From Aestuariibaculum sediminum (GTDB taxonomy: Bacteria; Bacteroidota; Bacteroidia; Flavobacteriales; Flavobacteriaceae): a stretch of DNA of 64,000 nucleotides. Where the stretch lies: NCBI RefSeq assembly GCF_014596945.1, contig NZ_JACVXB010000001.1:62001-126000 (forward strand), given 5' to 3'. The notes under the pieces are model-generated. The model had not been told where the DNA came from. It saw only the letters and a list, made by a program, of their open reading frames with translations, and did not search any database. This document shows positions 1 to 9,444 of the stretch, piece after piece; within the stretch, counting starts at the first letter, position 1; each line of letters begins with the position of its first letter. Both the position numbers and the translations under genes were made by a program.

Positions 1-2
1 TT

Positions 3-620
3 CATAAAAAGTATAACGTATTTGCCACAAATTTTGGTTTACTAAATCCTAATTATAAACCTAATTTGTATACTAAAACATTTGACAAAAAAAATGTTAA
101 GATAATATCAGATTATTTTAATATGAATAAAAATATACTTACTCCTAGTTCTATTGTTATTAATAAAAATGTTTTTAAAAACATAGGTTATTTTAATGAA
201 TCTGTAAATTACGGTGAAGAATACGATTTTTACATTAGATGCTTTAGTAGATACGATTTAATATATTATTCCGAATTTAAGGTATATTACAGAATTAATG
301 TTCCAAATCAGTTAACAGCGCCTAATAAGAATTTTTATAAAAAATTACCAGACTATGAGATGCTTCTAAAAACTTATGACTGTAAGCACTTAAAAAAATT
401 CGTTGATTTTGCGCATTATGAGTTAGTTGTATTATATAAGATGGAAAGAAATAAAAAAATGGTTAATTTTTACAAAACTAAAATTAACACCAATAACCTT
501 AATAAAATACAGAGATTAAAATTTTGGCTACCTATTCCAGCTTTTTATTGGTCTAAACTTATATATAATTGGTTTTCTAACAAATTCATTAATCTTTTAT
601 ACTTTCTCTTAATAATTTAA
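3..620 (+). CDS. Glycosyltransferase family 2, C-terminal part (cut by window start)
   Basis: The reading frame is open to the left edge of the window, so the gene begins upstream; the TTG at 66 is only an internal codon. The visible part carries the second half of a GT-A (family 2) glycosyltransferase: a segment reading FKNIGYFNES followed by GEEYDFYIRC, the usual place of the acceptor-binding and catalytic-base acidic residues (EEYD). A basic region and a hydrophobic C-terminal tail follow, which suggests membrane association. It converges with the polysaccharide genes on the other strand and probably adds a sugar to a surface glycan. The sugar cannot be told from the sequence. Confidence 0.75.
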   Translation, partial: HKKYNVFATNFGLLNPNYKPNLYTKTFDKKNVKIISDYFNMNKNILTPSSIVINKNVFKNIGYFNESVNYGEEYDFYIRCFSRYDLIYYSEFKVYYRINVPNQLTAPNKNFYKKLPDYEMLLKTYDCKHLKKFVDFAHYELVVLYKMERNKKMVNFYKTKINTNNLNKIQRLKFWLPIPAFYWSKLIYNWFSNKFINLLYFLLII

Positions 621-677
621 ACATTGAAATATAAATTACCTTCATCATAATTAATAAGTTCTAATCCAAACTTATAG

Positions 678-1769
678 TTAGTTTTTCTTCAAAACAGCTA
701 AATACTTCTGCCATTGCTCACTAATGGTTTGTAACGAGTATTTCTCAACACTTTTGAGAGCTTCATTTTTACATCGGAAATAGAGCGTTTCATCATCAAC
801 CATTCTGTTCATAGCTAAATTTAATGCTTCGAAATTTTGATTTTCTACAAGCAACCCATTATTCTCATGATTTATTATTTCATTAGGTCCAGATTCACAG
901 TTAAAAGAAACAACAGGTGTTCCGCTAGCTAAAGACTCTATTAACACCCTCGGAAACCCTTCATATTTACTGGATAAGATCAGAAATTTAGCATTTTTCA
1001 TATATTTAAAAGGGTTGTTGTTATAAGGAATCAAATTGACTTTATCTACTAAGTTTAAGTTGGTAATCTCATTTATAATAGATTCCTTTTCTTCTCCTTC
1101 GCCTAAAATATATAATTTAATATTAAACTTTGGCAGTTTAGAATTTGCATAGACTTCTACCAATTGAACAACCTGTTTTACTGACGATAACCTTCCTACA
1201 AATAAAATATATCTATCAATTACTTCAATAGACTCTTTTGCCTTGTTTTGAACAAAACTTATATCGATTGGATTGGGTATAAAATTAACATTTTTAAATC
1301 CAAACTCATATTCTATTTTTTTTTTAATTTCTTGAGAAACCGTATTAATACTCAGATATTTTGAATATAACCATTTTGAAACCATTTTATTATTAGTAAG
1401 ATACCAGTCTACACGAAAACTTCTTACCATATTTATGACATTATCTTTAAAAACAAACATATTAAGTAGTACCTCTCTTAACACGCTTTTTTTCATTCTG
1501 AAATCTAAAACAAAATCAAAATTGTTATCATCTATTACTTGTTTTAGGTTTCTATATTTTTTAAATTTCTTAAAAATTGAATTTGAATGTTCCTTCTTTT
1601 TTTCTAAAACAATCAATTTACCTTTATAAGGATAAACAATATTATTGTTCAAAAGAATAACAAAAACTTTGTGATTTAAATGGGAAAAGATTTTTGATAA
1701 AATACCAGCGGAACGCTCGGCACCCCCACTACTCAATGTTTCAACAAGTATTCCTATTTTATATTTCAT
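678..1769 (-). CDS. Glycosyltransferase family 4 (GT-B fold)
   Basis: This 363-residue protein begins with KIGILVETLSSGGAERS, the N-terminal glycine-rich loop of GT4 enzymes that act on lipid-linked or surface glycans. The C-terminal half has the nucleotide-sugar site typical of the family: LFVGRLSSVKQ, then a segment SSKYEGFPRVLIESLASGTP holding the EX7E motif, then GPNEIINHENNGLLV. It is the last gene of a minus-strand run with the two flippases and the phosphoethanolamine-transferase-like gene, two bases after the latter stop. It most likely extends a lipopolysaccharide or capsule oligosaccharide at the cytoplasmic face of the inner membrane. Donor and acceptor are unknown. Confidence 0.85.
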   Translation of the reverse strand: MKYKIGILVETLSSGGAERSAGILSKIFSHLNHKVFVILLNNNIVYPYKGKLIVLEKKKEHSNSIFKKFKKYRNLKQVIDDNNFDFVLDFRMKKSVLREVLLNMFVFKDNVINMVRSFRVDWYLTNNKMVSKWLYSKYLSINTVSQEIKKKIEYEFGFKNVNFIPNPIDISFVQNKAKESIEVIDRYILFVGRLSSVKQVVQLVEVYANSKLPKFNIKLYILGEGEEKESIINEITNLNLVDKVNLIPYNNNPFKYMKNAKFLILSSKYEGFPRVLIESLASGTPVVSFNCESGPNEIINHENNGLLVENQNFEALNLAMNRMVDDETLYFRCKNEALKSVEKYSLQTISEQWQKYLAVLKKN

Positions 1770-1771
1770 TT

Positions 1772-3307
1772 TTACTTTACGAAGTATTCATCAAAATCTA
1801 CATCGTTAACAATAATACGTTTTCTTTCTTTAAACGAACTACTAAACACACTCCTTGTTGAGTCTAATCTTTTATAAGTTATACCATTTAAATGCAATAC
1901 ACTTTCGTAAAGGTGATCACACATAAACTTTCTTTGCCTCTCGTATATAAAATCGTTTGGTTTTTTAAAATCCTTTGATGCCCATAAAATAAAAGGTATT
2001 TCAAACATACTGGCCGTTATCTTCTCCTCTGTTCTACCAAAAAAATTAGCATCATCGAAAACATTCTCTCCATGATCAGAGACATAAAGTAAGGCACTCT
2101 TTTTGGATGACTGTTTTAGCTTATTTATTAATGTATAAACAACATAATCATTATACAGTACGGCATTATCGTAGTGACTGATTATTTTGTCTCTTTTTGT
2201 TTTGGTCTTTGGTTTAAACTTTGCAAAATCATCGGGATATCTATTTTCATAATCAAAATGTGTTCCAATTAACCTTAAAACTATAAGTTTCTTACCTTCT
2301 TCATTTAAAATTTTATCATATTCTGAGATCATCGTTCCATCGTAAACTGTAGCATATTTATCAACTTTATAATTGAAAAATTTTAGAAATTTAGAATATG
2401 ATGCAATCTTACTTATTGCATTATCATGATAACTTATTGGTCTTTGATTTGATAACCAATACGTATTATAACCTGCGGCATTAAAAAGTTCTACTAGATT
2501 ATAATTTGCCACCGCATGCCCGCTATTGGATAAGGCTGTTAACATTTTTGGAACCGCCTTTAACGTCAAAACATCTGTAGAAACAACATCGGCAAACACG
2601 TACAAACTATCCTGCATAGAACTTAATAACGGTGTAGACTCTTGAGTATAACCATATATACCCATATGATTTCTATTGGTAGATTCCCCTAACACTAAAA
2701 CGAAAACTTCATTATCATTTGAATAATTTAACACTATTTCCTGTTGTATTTCATCGGATTGTGAAAATTTATTCTGTAATTCATAATAACCATAAACACC
2801 TCTCAACATGTTATGATAAAGGTTCTGTTCTATATATCCTGTAAATTTTAAACCAACAAGTATTGAAACACAAATTACCAACGCTATTTGTTTTTTTAAA
2901 GTTTTTTCAAAACTGCTGAAAAGTTTTTTGTAGAATAATGCTAATCCAATCATTATCACTAACACTAGAAGTATTTTAGAACTCAAATAAGCCTGAAAAA
3001 CTTCGATAAGCTCGGCAATATTTGTTTCAATTAGCACATACATAAATGATGAATTAAACGTAGATTTTAGTGCCAAATATGTAGAGGTTTCAATAGTAAA
3101 ATACAGTAAGTATGTCATAATAAGCAGCCATTCAATGATTTTATTTTTTATCGAAAACAACAAACTGAAAATAAAAACACAAAAAAATAAGTCCTCTACA
3201 AAATCCATAAAAGTGAGAATGCCTTTACCTACAAATAAGGACACAAAACCAAACTTAATCAACAGCGGTAATAATAAATAAAGAATATTCCTTAAATAGA
3301 GTTTCAT
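1772..3307 (-). CDS. Phosphoethanolamine transferase-like membrane protein (EptA/CptA superfamily)
   Basis: The 511-residue protein has about four to five N-terminal membrane segments (within residues 5-155) followed by a periplasmic alkaline-phosphatase-type domain. The motif LGESTNRNHMGIYGY around residue 207 contains the Thr210 that corresponds to the phosphorylated threonine nucleophile of EptA-type enzymes, and YVSDHGENVFDD supplies the second metal-binding Asp/His pair. Family members move phosphoethanolamine from phosphatidylethanolamine onto lipid A or core sugars. Its place between flippases and a glycosyltransferase suggests that it decorates the locus glycan or its lipid anchor. 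The substrate is inferred only from family and context. Confidence 0.85.
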   Translation of the reverse strand: MKLYLRNILYLLLPLLIKFGFVSLFVGKGILTFMDFVEDLFFCVFIFSLLFSIKNKIIEWLLIMTYLLYFTIETSTYLALKSTFNSSFMYVLIETNIAELIEVFQAYLSSKILLVLVIMIGLALFYKKLFSSFEKTLKKQIALVICVSILVGLKFTGYIEQNLYHNMLRGVYGYYELQNKFSQSDEIQQEIVLNYSNDNEVFVLVLGESTNRNHMGIYGYTQESTPLLSSMQDSLYVFADVVSTDVLTLKAVPKMLTALSNSGHAVANYNLVELFNAAGYNTYWLSNQRPISYHDNAISKIASYSKFLKFFNYKVDKYATVYDGTMISEYDKILNEEGKKLIVLRLIGTHFDYENRYPDDFAKFKPKTKTKRDKIISHYDNAVLYNDYVVYTLINKLKQSSKKSALLYVSDHGENVFDDANFFGRTEEKITASMFEIPFILWASKDFKKPNDFIYERQRKFMCDHLYESVLHLNGITYKRLDSTRSVFSSSFKERKRIIVNDVDFDEYFVK

Positions 3308-3313
3308 AAATAA

Positions 3314-4606
3314 CTAATCAGCTACGTTTTTTTTAAAGTAATGCAAAACAAATCCGAAAACCATCAGCAAGTATATAGCATAGCTTAATGCATAAGCTTT
3401 AGTTACACCAACAATTCCGTAATCTTGTATGAACAAATAACTTAAACAAAAATACATTAAGTTAAGTACGCCATTACAAATAACATATGCCTTCACCATT
3501 AATTTAGCATGAAATTGTTTTACCAGAGCAATTGCAAGTACACTAATAGAATCCCCTACTAACTGCCAAAAAAACAAATTTGCCGTTGGCATAAATGCTT
3601 TACTAAGTAATAATTTTAATAATAAAAATCGAAATAAATAAATTCCAATAAAGAATACTGCAAGGACGGGAATTACTAAACTATAAAAGGATTTTATTTC
3701 TCGTTTAAATCGCTTTACACTATTCGTTTTTGAAAATTGAGGTAATAAATAAATTGAGGTTAAACTTAAAAAAAACATCAAATAGTAAGTCGATATTCTA
3801 TTCATGGCCTCCCAATAACCAGCTTCTAGAATGCCCTGCTGGGATATAATTAGTGTTCGTATTGCTATCAAATTTCCGTAGCTAATTACCATACCATATG
3901 CCGCCATAAAAAAATATAGATTTGCTTTTTTTAGGAACGCTGTTGAAAACCACTTTATATTGAATATATCGAATAACAGATAACGATCTTTAAACAGAAA
4001 AAAAACAACGATTAGAAATACAATTACTGGACCTATTGAAAATGAAATTAAACCACCTGCTAAATCGTAAACATAACAAAGACCAATCCCGACGAGCATA
4101 CCAACGACAGACAAAACCGAATTAACAAACGCCAGTTTTTTATATTTTTGCAAACCGTTAAGCACATAAATTGTAATGAGATTAAAAGATATAAATGGTA
4201 AACCAACAGCTAAACATTTTATAACATGATGATATTCCTTAGTTTGAAAAATCAACTCGCTCCAATAATGGGAAAACACAAATAAAACCACCCCTACTAT
4301 AATCGAAAACACCAAACTTATTTGATAAATCGTGGCTCTAATCTTTTTTAATTTTATTGGAACTTCACTATATTGGGATGTAAACCTTATAACTCCATTT
4401 TGGTAACCTTCTGCGGTAAAGGCGGTAGCTAATTTGCTTAAATTTTGAAAGTTTCCAATAAATGCATAACCCGATGGCCCTAATAACACTGCGAATACTT
4501 TTGATAAAATAAAGCCCGATAAAACCTTAACTGATACTATAATTAAATTGAAATAAGACGCCTTAATCAAGGAGCTTCGAAAAAATATTTTAAGCTGTTC
4601 TATCAT
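3314..4606 (-). CDS. O-antigen translocase (Wzx-type flippase), second of a tandem pair
   Basis: This 430-residue polytopic protein has about twelve hydrophobic segments and no soluble domain, the usual size for Wzx flippases of the MOP superfamily. It resembles its neighbour at 4607-5920 along its length: both have a segment GP-GxAxIGNxQN near residue 45 and a shared stretch around AGYWEAMxRIS. It would move undecaprenyl-linked oligosaccharide across the inner membrane. Its start codon lies directly next to the stop codon of the upstream paralogue, so the two are probably co-transcribed and translationally coupled. The glycan substrate cannot be deduced. Confidence 0.85.
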   Translation of the reverse strand: MIEQLKIFFRSSLIKASYFNLIIVSVKVLSGFILSKVFAVLLGPSGYAFIGNFQNLSKLATAFTAEGYQNGVIRFTSQYSEVPIKLKKIRATIYQISLVFSIIVGVVLFVFSHYWSELIFQTKEYHHVIKCLAVGLPFISFNLITIYVLNGLQKYKKLAFVNSVLSVVGMLVGIGLCYVYDLAGGLISFSIGPVIVFLIVVFFLFKDRYLLFDIFNIKWFSTAFLKKANLYFFMAAYGMVISYGNLIAIRTLIISQQGILEAGYWEAMNRISTYYLMFFLSLTSIYLLPQFSKTNSVKRFKREIKSFYSLVIPVLAVFFIGIYLFRFLLLKLLLSKAFMPTANLFFWQLVGDSISVLAIALVKQFHAKLMVKAYVICNGVLNLMYFCLSYLFIQDYGIVGVTKAYALSYAIYLLMVFGFVLHYFKKNVAD

Positions 4607-5920
4607 TTATTCTCTGTTAACTTCGTTGTCTCCATCAACACCAAAAAGCGAACTTCCAAAAATGAGTAAAATGATACCATAATACATCACGTAGGTCACA
4701 AAATGTGCAATAACAGCACCATTTGCACTATCAAACATATTTACAAAATAGATGCTTGTTGTGTAAAGTGTTAATAACAGAAAAGCTTCGGTTAATATAT
4801 AATGCCAAAACATTTTTTTTGCCAAAAACTGATAGGCTATAACAGATGCCAGAACTTTTAAAAAGTCTCCAAACAGTTGCCATAAAAACAAATCTTCAAC
4901 AGGTTGAAATTCTTCGGATAATATTACCTGGACAAGAACACCTTTGAAAATATAGATAAAAACAAATCCAATTAATAATACCGGAATTATCATTTTATAA
5001 AAATCAAAAACTTCTTTCCTAAACTCTTTAACATCGTTTATTTCAGAAAATCTCGGCAAGATATACAACGCAATTAACGACGTAACGATCATTAAATAAT
5101 ACTTTGATATTCTGGTCATAGCTTCCCAAAAACCAGCATCCTTATACCCAACATTTTCCATAATATGCATTCGAATTGCAATAGCTACAATAGGTAATAA
5201 AACAGCTGAAAAAAGAGCCATCAAAGCATGAGGGCTTAACTTTTTTATAAACGGAATACTGATGCTTTGAATTTTAATAAGCGGCACTAACGATCGCCTA
5301 TTTATGATACCAACCAAAGTGATTAAAAAAATTAGCGATTCGGCAATAACCACAGAAATTAGCGCTCCTTTTATTGCATTTAAGTAAATAAGCAATAGGG
5401 CTACCGACATACTTAAAATCTGACCAATAATATTTATTACAATAAGAATTTTATACTTCGAGAACCCATTCATTATTGAAAATGAAAACATATTCAACGC
5501 ATAAAATGGCAATACAATAGCAAAAACCTTTATAACAAAAGCGTAATTGTTGTAGGATGGAAATATGAGATTATTAATTAAATCGGCATTAAAATAACAG
5601 AAAAATGAAACCAGTACTGTGGTAAAGAAACCAACATAAAACACCGAAGAAACAGCCTTACTTAATTGTGTTACACTATTTTTATAAGCGTTAATATATT
5701 TTACAGTTCCCTTATATAAACCCGCTACAGAAATGGTTTGAAATGCACTTACAAAATTTTGTAAATTACCAATTAGAGCCAGTCCTACCGGACCAATAAA
5801 AACAGCTATGGCCTTAGATGTAAGTATTCCTGCAATTATTCTGGTAATAACAGAAATAGATTGTAGCGAGGTAACTTTAACTAAAACGTTATCGTCTATA
5901 TAGTCTATTAATTTCTTCAA
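4607..5920 (-). CDS. O-antigen translocase (Wzx-type flippase), first of a tandem pair
   Basis: This 437-residue integral membrane protein has about twelve membrane segments and the features of polysaccharide-lipid flippases (GPVGLALIGNLQN near residue 43, AGFWEAMTRISKYYLMIV in the middle). It is the first gene of the minus-strand run flippase, flippase, phosphoethanolamine-transferase-like protein, GT4. The 88 bases before it separate it from the next gene upstream, and I could not assign a convincing promoter there. Two adjacent and clearly divergent paralogues suggest either two glycan substrates or duplication followed by specialisation. Confidence 0.85.
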   Translation of the reverse strand: MKKLIDYIDDNVLVKVTSLQSISVITRIIAGILTSKAIAVFIGPVGLALIGNLQNFVSAFQTISVAGLYKGTVKYINAYKNSVTQLSKAVSSVFYVGFFTTVLVSFFCYFNADLINNLIFPSYNNYAFVIKVFAIVLPFYALNMFSFSIMNGFSKYKILIVINIIGQILSMSVALLLIYLNAIKGALISVVIAESLIFLITLVGIINRRSLVPLIKIQSISIPFIKKLSPHALMALFSAVLLPIVAIAIRMHIMENVGYKDAGFWEAMTRISKYYLMIVTSLIALYILPRFSEINDVKEFRKEVFDFYKMIIPVLLIGFVFIYIFKGVLVQVILSEEFQPVEDLFLWQLFGDFLKVLASVIAYQFLAKKMFWHYILTEAFLLLTLYTTSIYFVNMFDSANGAVIAHFVTYVMYYGIILLIFGSSLFGVDGDNEVNRE

Positions 5921-6008
5921 TTAATTGAGATGTGATTAACTTTGTTTGTGAATGTAGCAATTTAGGCTAAAAGTACAAAAACACAAAAAGTTAAGGTGAT
6001 AGAGAAGC

Positions 6009-6236
6009 CTATTTTTTTAAAATGTAGAATAAATTAACGCATAAAATTGCGCCATTAGTTATAATTATAGGCTTAGAGACAGGCTCTAACATAATACCAT
6101 AAACGACAAATAGTAAACACCCTAGAGCGTTTACTATTCGTAATTTATTTACATGTTTCATTAAAAATGACAAAAGCACGATAGCCATAGCTGCATATCC
6201 AACCCAATCGGTTAATGAAACATCTAGAAATTCCAT
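6009..6236 (-). CDS. Small inner membrane protein (YgjV-like)
   Basis: This 75-residue protein consists of roughly three hydrophobic segments: WVGYAAMAIVLLSFL, then LRIVNALGCLLFVVYGIM after a KHVNK loop, then IIITNGAILCVNLFYIL. This layout matches short YgjV-like membrane proteins of Bacteroidota, whose function is not known. It lies two bases after the typA stop codon on the same strand, so it is probably read from the typA transcript. A link with TypA function is only suggested by this position. Confidence 0.6.
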   Translation of the reverse strand: MEFLDVSLTDWVGYAAMAIVLLSFLMKHVNKLRIVNALGCLLFVVYGIMLEPVSKPIIITNGAILCVNLFYILKK

Positions 6237-6238
6237 TG

Positions 6239-8038
6239 TTAAATCGCTTTATTACGTTTGCGTTCAACTTCGGTTAAAAAGATTTTACGGATACGTATAT
6301 GATTTGGTGTTACCTCAACGTATTCATCTTTTTGAATATATTCTAAAGCTTCTTCTAAACTGAATTTTATTGCCGGTACAATTTTAGCTTTATCATCGGC
6401 TCCAGCAGAACGAACGTTACTTAATTTCTTTGTTTTTGTAACGTTAACTGTCATATCGTCTCCACGAGAATTCTCTCCAATTACCTGACCTTCGTAAATG
6501 TCTTCACCTGGGTCAATAAAGAATTTACCTCTTTCCTGTAATTTATCGATAGAATAAGGAATAGCTGTACCTTTTTCCATAGACACTAAAGAACCATTTA
6601 AACGCTCTGGAATACCTCCTTTTAACGGTTGATATTCTTTAAAACGGTGTGCCATGATCGCTTCACCCGCTGTTGCTGTAAGCAACTGGTTTCTTAACCC
6701 AATAATACCACGAGATGGAATAATAAACTCACAAACCATACGGTCGCCCTTAGCTTCCATACTTAACATTTCTCCTTTACGTAGTGTTACCATTTCAACA
6801 GCTTTACCAGAAACTTCTTCTGGCAAGTCTATTGTCATCTCTTCAACTGGCTCACATTTTACACCATCAATTTCTTTGATGATTACCTGTGGCTGCCCTA
6901 TTTGAAGCTCGTAACCCTCGCGACGCATCGTTTCAATTAATACCGATAAATGAAGAACACCACGACCAAATACCATAAATTTATCTGCACTATCGGTTTC
7001 CTCTACTCTTAAGGCTAAGTTTTTTTCTAACTCCTTAGTTAATCGTTCTTTTATATGACGAGATGTTACAAATTTACCATCTTTACCAAAGAAGGGCGAA
7101 TCGTTAATGGTAAACAACATACTCATTGTTGGCTCATCGATAGCTATGGTTTTTAAACCTTCCGGATTTTCAAAATCGGCAACAGTATCTCCAATTTCAA
7201 AACCTTCAAGACCTACAATAGCACAAATATCACCAGCTTGTACTTCCTCTACTTTTTTACGGCCTACACCTTCAAATATATGAAGTTCTTTAATTCTGTT
7301 TTTTACTATGGAGCCATCGCGTTTTACCAAAGAAATATTCTGACCAACTTTAAGTTCACCACGAGTTAAACGTCCAATAGCGATACGCCCCGTAAAGGAC
7401 GAATAATCTAAAGAAGTAATTAACATTTGTGTTGTACCTTCCTCAATTTTAGGTGAAGGAATATGATCGATAACCATATCTAATAAAGGCTCAATGTTTT
7501 GTGTTGGTTTCGCCCAGTCTTCACTCATCCAATTGTTTTTTGCCGAACCGTAAACGGTTGGAAAATCCAACTGCCATTCTTCCGCACCCAATTCGAACAT
7601 TAAATCGAATACTTTTTCATGCACCTCATCAGGCGTACAGTTTTCCTTATCTACTTTATTAACAACCACACAAGGCTTTAAACCAAGGTCTATTGCCTTT
7701 TGAAGCACAAAACGTGTTTGTGGCATAGGCCCTTCGAAAGCATCTACTAATAGCAAAACACCATCTGCCATATTTAGTACACGTTCTACTTCTCCACCAA
7801 AATCGGCGTGACCAGGGGTATCAATAATATTGATTTTTGTGTCTTTATAAATAACAGAAACGTTTTTAGAGGTAATTGTAATACCTCTTTCACGCTCTAA
7901 ATCGTTGTTATCTAGAATTAAATCACCCGTATTCTCATTTTCCCTGAATAACTGACAGTGATACATAATTTTATCAACCAAAGTCGTCTTACCGTGGTCA
8001 ACGTGCGCAATAATTGCAATGTTTTTAATATTAGCCAT
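6239..8038 (-). CDS. typA: Ribosome-associated GTPase TypA/BipA
   Basis: The 599-residue protein is a full-length translational GTPase of the TypA/BipA family. The G1 loop is AHVDHGKT at residues 11-18, the G3 motif DTPG is at 73-76 and the G4 motif NKVD at 127-130. A beta-barrel domain II, an EF-G-like domain III and the family-specific C-terminal domain (with [19 protein letters not shown]) follow. TypA binds the ribosome at the A-site factor position and supports ribosome assembly and growth at low temperature or under stress. A short YgjV-like gene follows it by two bases. The ATG start is preceded by a good TACCTTTG promoter box about 24 bases upstream. Confidence 0.97.
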   Translation of the reverse strand: MANIKNIAIIAHVDHGKTTLVDKIMYHCQLFRENENTGDLILDNNDLERERGITITSKNVSVIYKDTKINIIDTPGHADFGGEVERVLNMADGVLLLVDAFEGPMPQTRFVLQKAIDLGLKPCVVVNKVDKENCTPDEVHEKVFDLMFELGAEEWQLDFPTVYGSAKNNWMSEDWAKPTQNIEPLLDMVIDHIPSPKIEEGTTQMLITSLDYSSFTGRIAIGRLTRGELKVGQNISLVKRDGSIVKNRIKELHIFEGVGRKKVEEVQAGDICAIVGLEGFEIGDTVADFENPEGLKTIAIDEPTMSMLFTINDSPFFGKDGKFVTSRHIKERLTKELEKNLALRVEETDSADKFMVFGRGVLHLSVLIETMRREGYELQIGQPQVIIKEIDGVKCEPVEEMTIDLPEEVSGKAVEMVTLRKGEMLSMEAKGDRMVCEFIIPSRGIIGLRNQLLTATAGEAIMAHRFKEYQPLKGGIPERLNGSLVSMEKGTAIPYSIDKLQERGKFFIDPGEDIYEGQVIGENSRGDDMTVNVTKTKKLSNVRSAGADDKAKIVPAIKFSLEEALEYIQKDEYVEVTPNHIRIRKIFLTEVERKRNKAI

Positions 8039-8061
8039 AATAGTGCCTGAATTTAAGGCTG

Positions 8062-8069
8062 CAAAGGTA
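8062..8069 (-). promoter_or_regulatory. Predicted typA promoter, -7 box
   Basis: On the minus strand this reads TACCTTTG, a perfect match to the Bacteroidota -7 consensus TAnnTTTG, 23 bases before the typA start codon. I see no clear TTG at the -33 position. A start of transcription near 8055 would give a leader of about 17 bases. Confidence 0.55.
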
Positions 8070-8213
8070 CGTCTTATTTTTGGATTTAGTTAATTATTTG
8101 TTATAATTAAAAAACAGTATAATTTCAATTTTAATTTTACGTTAACCTATTGTATACTTGCAAGTAAACAAGAATTAATTAATAGTAAATTGCATTCAAA
8201 TTCTCTCAAACAA

Positions 8214-8573
8214 ATGAAAACTTTCAACAAATATTCAAATTTTGTTCCTTATCTGTATTTTGTAGCAGCCAGCGCCTATTGGTTTACCTTAATAAACCAG
8301 TCGGAAGGTATTTCGGCTTACCCTGTTTTACTAATAGGTATTCCATTTTTATGGCAGATTATAAAACCTAATAAACAGCTTAACTTTACACTAGGCATCA
8401 CTTTTGTATGCCTATCATCTTATTTAATATTTGGTTATTTATTAGACCTATCAAACCTAACCAGTTTCTTACCAAATACCAGTGCTCTACCTTTTAAAGG
8501 TGGCATATTTGTGGTTTGCAACTTTTTAATGGCCTTGTGGATAATTAAAAATAGTTTAAATAGAGCGTCGTAA
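8214..8573 (+). CDS. Hypothetical four-helix membrane protein
   Basis: I do not recognise this 119-residue protein. It has about four hydrophobic segments (residues 10-25, 30-43, 50-68 and 88-106) separated by short polar loops, with a basic C-terminus (IIKNSLNRAS). The frame can be opened further to a TTG at 8190, but the ATG at 8214 gives the typical short polar N-terminus (MKTFNKYSNF) and is preferred. It stands between the divergent typA gene and kdsA; the kdsA promoter box begins only eight bases after its stop codon. No function is proposed. Confidence 0.55.
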   Translation: MKTFNKYSNFVPYLYFVAASAYWFTLINQSEGISAYPVLLIGIPFLWQIIKPNKQLNFTLGITFVCLSSYLIFGYLLDLSNLTSFLPNTSALPFKGGIFVVCNFLMALWIIKNSLNRAS

Positions 8574-8580
8574 AATTAAC

Positions 8581-8588
8581 TATCTTTG
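8581..8588 (+). promoter_or_regulatory. Predicted kdsA promoter, -7 box
   Basis: TATCTTTG matches the TAnnTTTG consensus and lies 24 bases before the kdsA ATG. The -33 region is AT-rich without a clear TTG. Transcription would start near 8594. Confidence 0.5.
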
Positions 8589-8612
8589 CGGCTCATTTCG
8601 AATCTATATTAA

Positions 8613-9431
8613 ATGAACCTAAAAGAAATACCTAACATAAAACACACAGATTCTAATAATTTTTTTCTACTGTGTGGCCCTTGCGCTATAGAAGGCGAAG
8701 ACATGGCGCTTCGTATTGCTGAAAAAGTAGTTTCTATAACCGATAAACTTGAAATCCCTTATGTTTTCAAGGGAAGCTTTAAAAAAGCAAACCGAAGCCG
8801 TGTTGATAGTTTTACAGGAATTGGCAATGAAAAAGCCCTGGAAATACTAAAAAAGGTTTCTGAAACTTTTAATATTCCAACCGTAACCGATATTCATGAA
8901 GTATCTGATGCTGCTTTTGCCGCTCAATATGTCGATGTTTTGCAAATACCTGCCTTTTTAGTTAGACAAACCGATTTAGTAGTAGCAGCAGCTAAAACCG
9001 GAAAAGTGGTTAACTTAAAAAAAGGACAATTTATGAGTCCGGAGGCCATGCAACACGCTGTACAAAAAGTGAAGGACTCAGGAAACAATAAAGCATGGAT
9101 AACCGACAGAGGCACCATGTTTGGTTATCAAGATATGATTGTCGATTTTCGCGGAATCCCTACCATGCGACAATTTGCACCGACTGTTTTAGATGTTACG
9201 CACTCCCTACAACAACCAAACCAGTCCAGTGGTGTTACAGGTGGACGACCTGATATGATTGAAACTATTGCCAGAGCTGGCGTAGTAAATAACGTCGATG
9301 GATTATTTATAGAAACTCATTTTGATCCTGCAAACGCAAAAAGCGACGGCGCGAATATGCTTCATTTAGATAATTTAGAAAACCTCCTAAGTAATTTAGT
9401 AGCTATTAAAAAAACAATTAATACGCTATAA
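8613..9431 (+). CDS. kdsA: 3-deoxy-8-phosphooctulonate synthase (KDO-8-P synthase)
   Basis: This enzyme condenses phosphoenolpyruvate with arabinose 5-phosphate to KDO 8-phosphate, the precursor of the inner-core sugar of lipopolysaccharide. The 272-residue length is normal. Family landmarks are CGPCAIEGED at residues 21-30, VFKGSFKKANRS at 51-62, the segment QIPAFLVRQTDLV, and a late FIETHFDPANAKSDGAN. The Cys24 in GPCAIE corresponds to the metal-ligand cysteine of the metal-dependent (Aquifex-type) class; the E. coli enzyme has Asn there. It is preceded by its own TATCTTTG promoter box. An outer membrane protein gene follows after 13 bases and may share the transcript. Confidence 0.96.
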   Translation: MNLKEIPNIKHTDSNNFFLLCGPCAIEGEDMALRIAEKVVSITDKLEIPYVFKGSFKKANRSRVDSFTGIGNEKALEILKKVSETFNIPTVTDIHEVSDAAFAAQYVDVLQIPAFLVRQTDLVVAAAKTGKVVNLKKGQFMSPEAMQHAVQKVKDSGNNKAWITDRGTMFGYQDMIVDFRGIPTMRQFAPTVLDVTHSLQQPNQSSGVTGGRPDMIETIARAGVVNNVDGLFIETHFDPANAKSDGANMLHLDNLENLLSNLVAIKKTINTL

Positions 9432-9444
9432 CTATAAAATCTGA

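Noticed and set aside
1435-1629. 64-residue ORF opposite the GT4 gene
   Set aside because: It lies wholly inside a well supported gene on the other strand, and has the low-complexity Phe/Leu/Ser/Lys composition of an antisense shadow.
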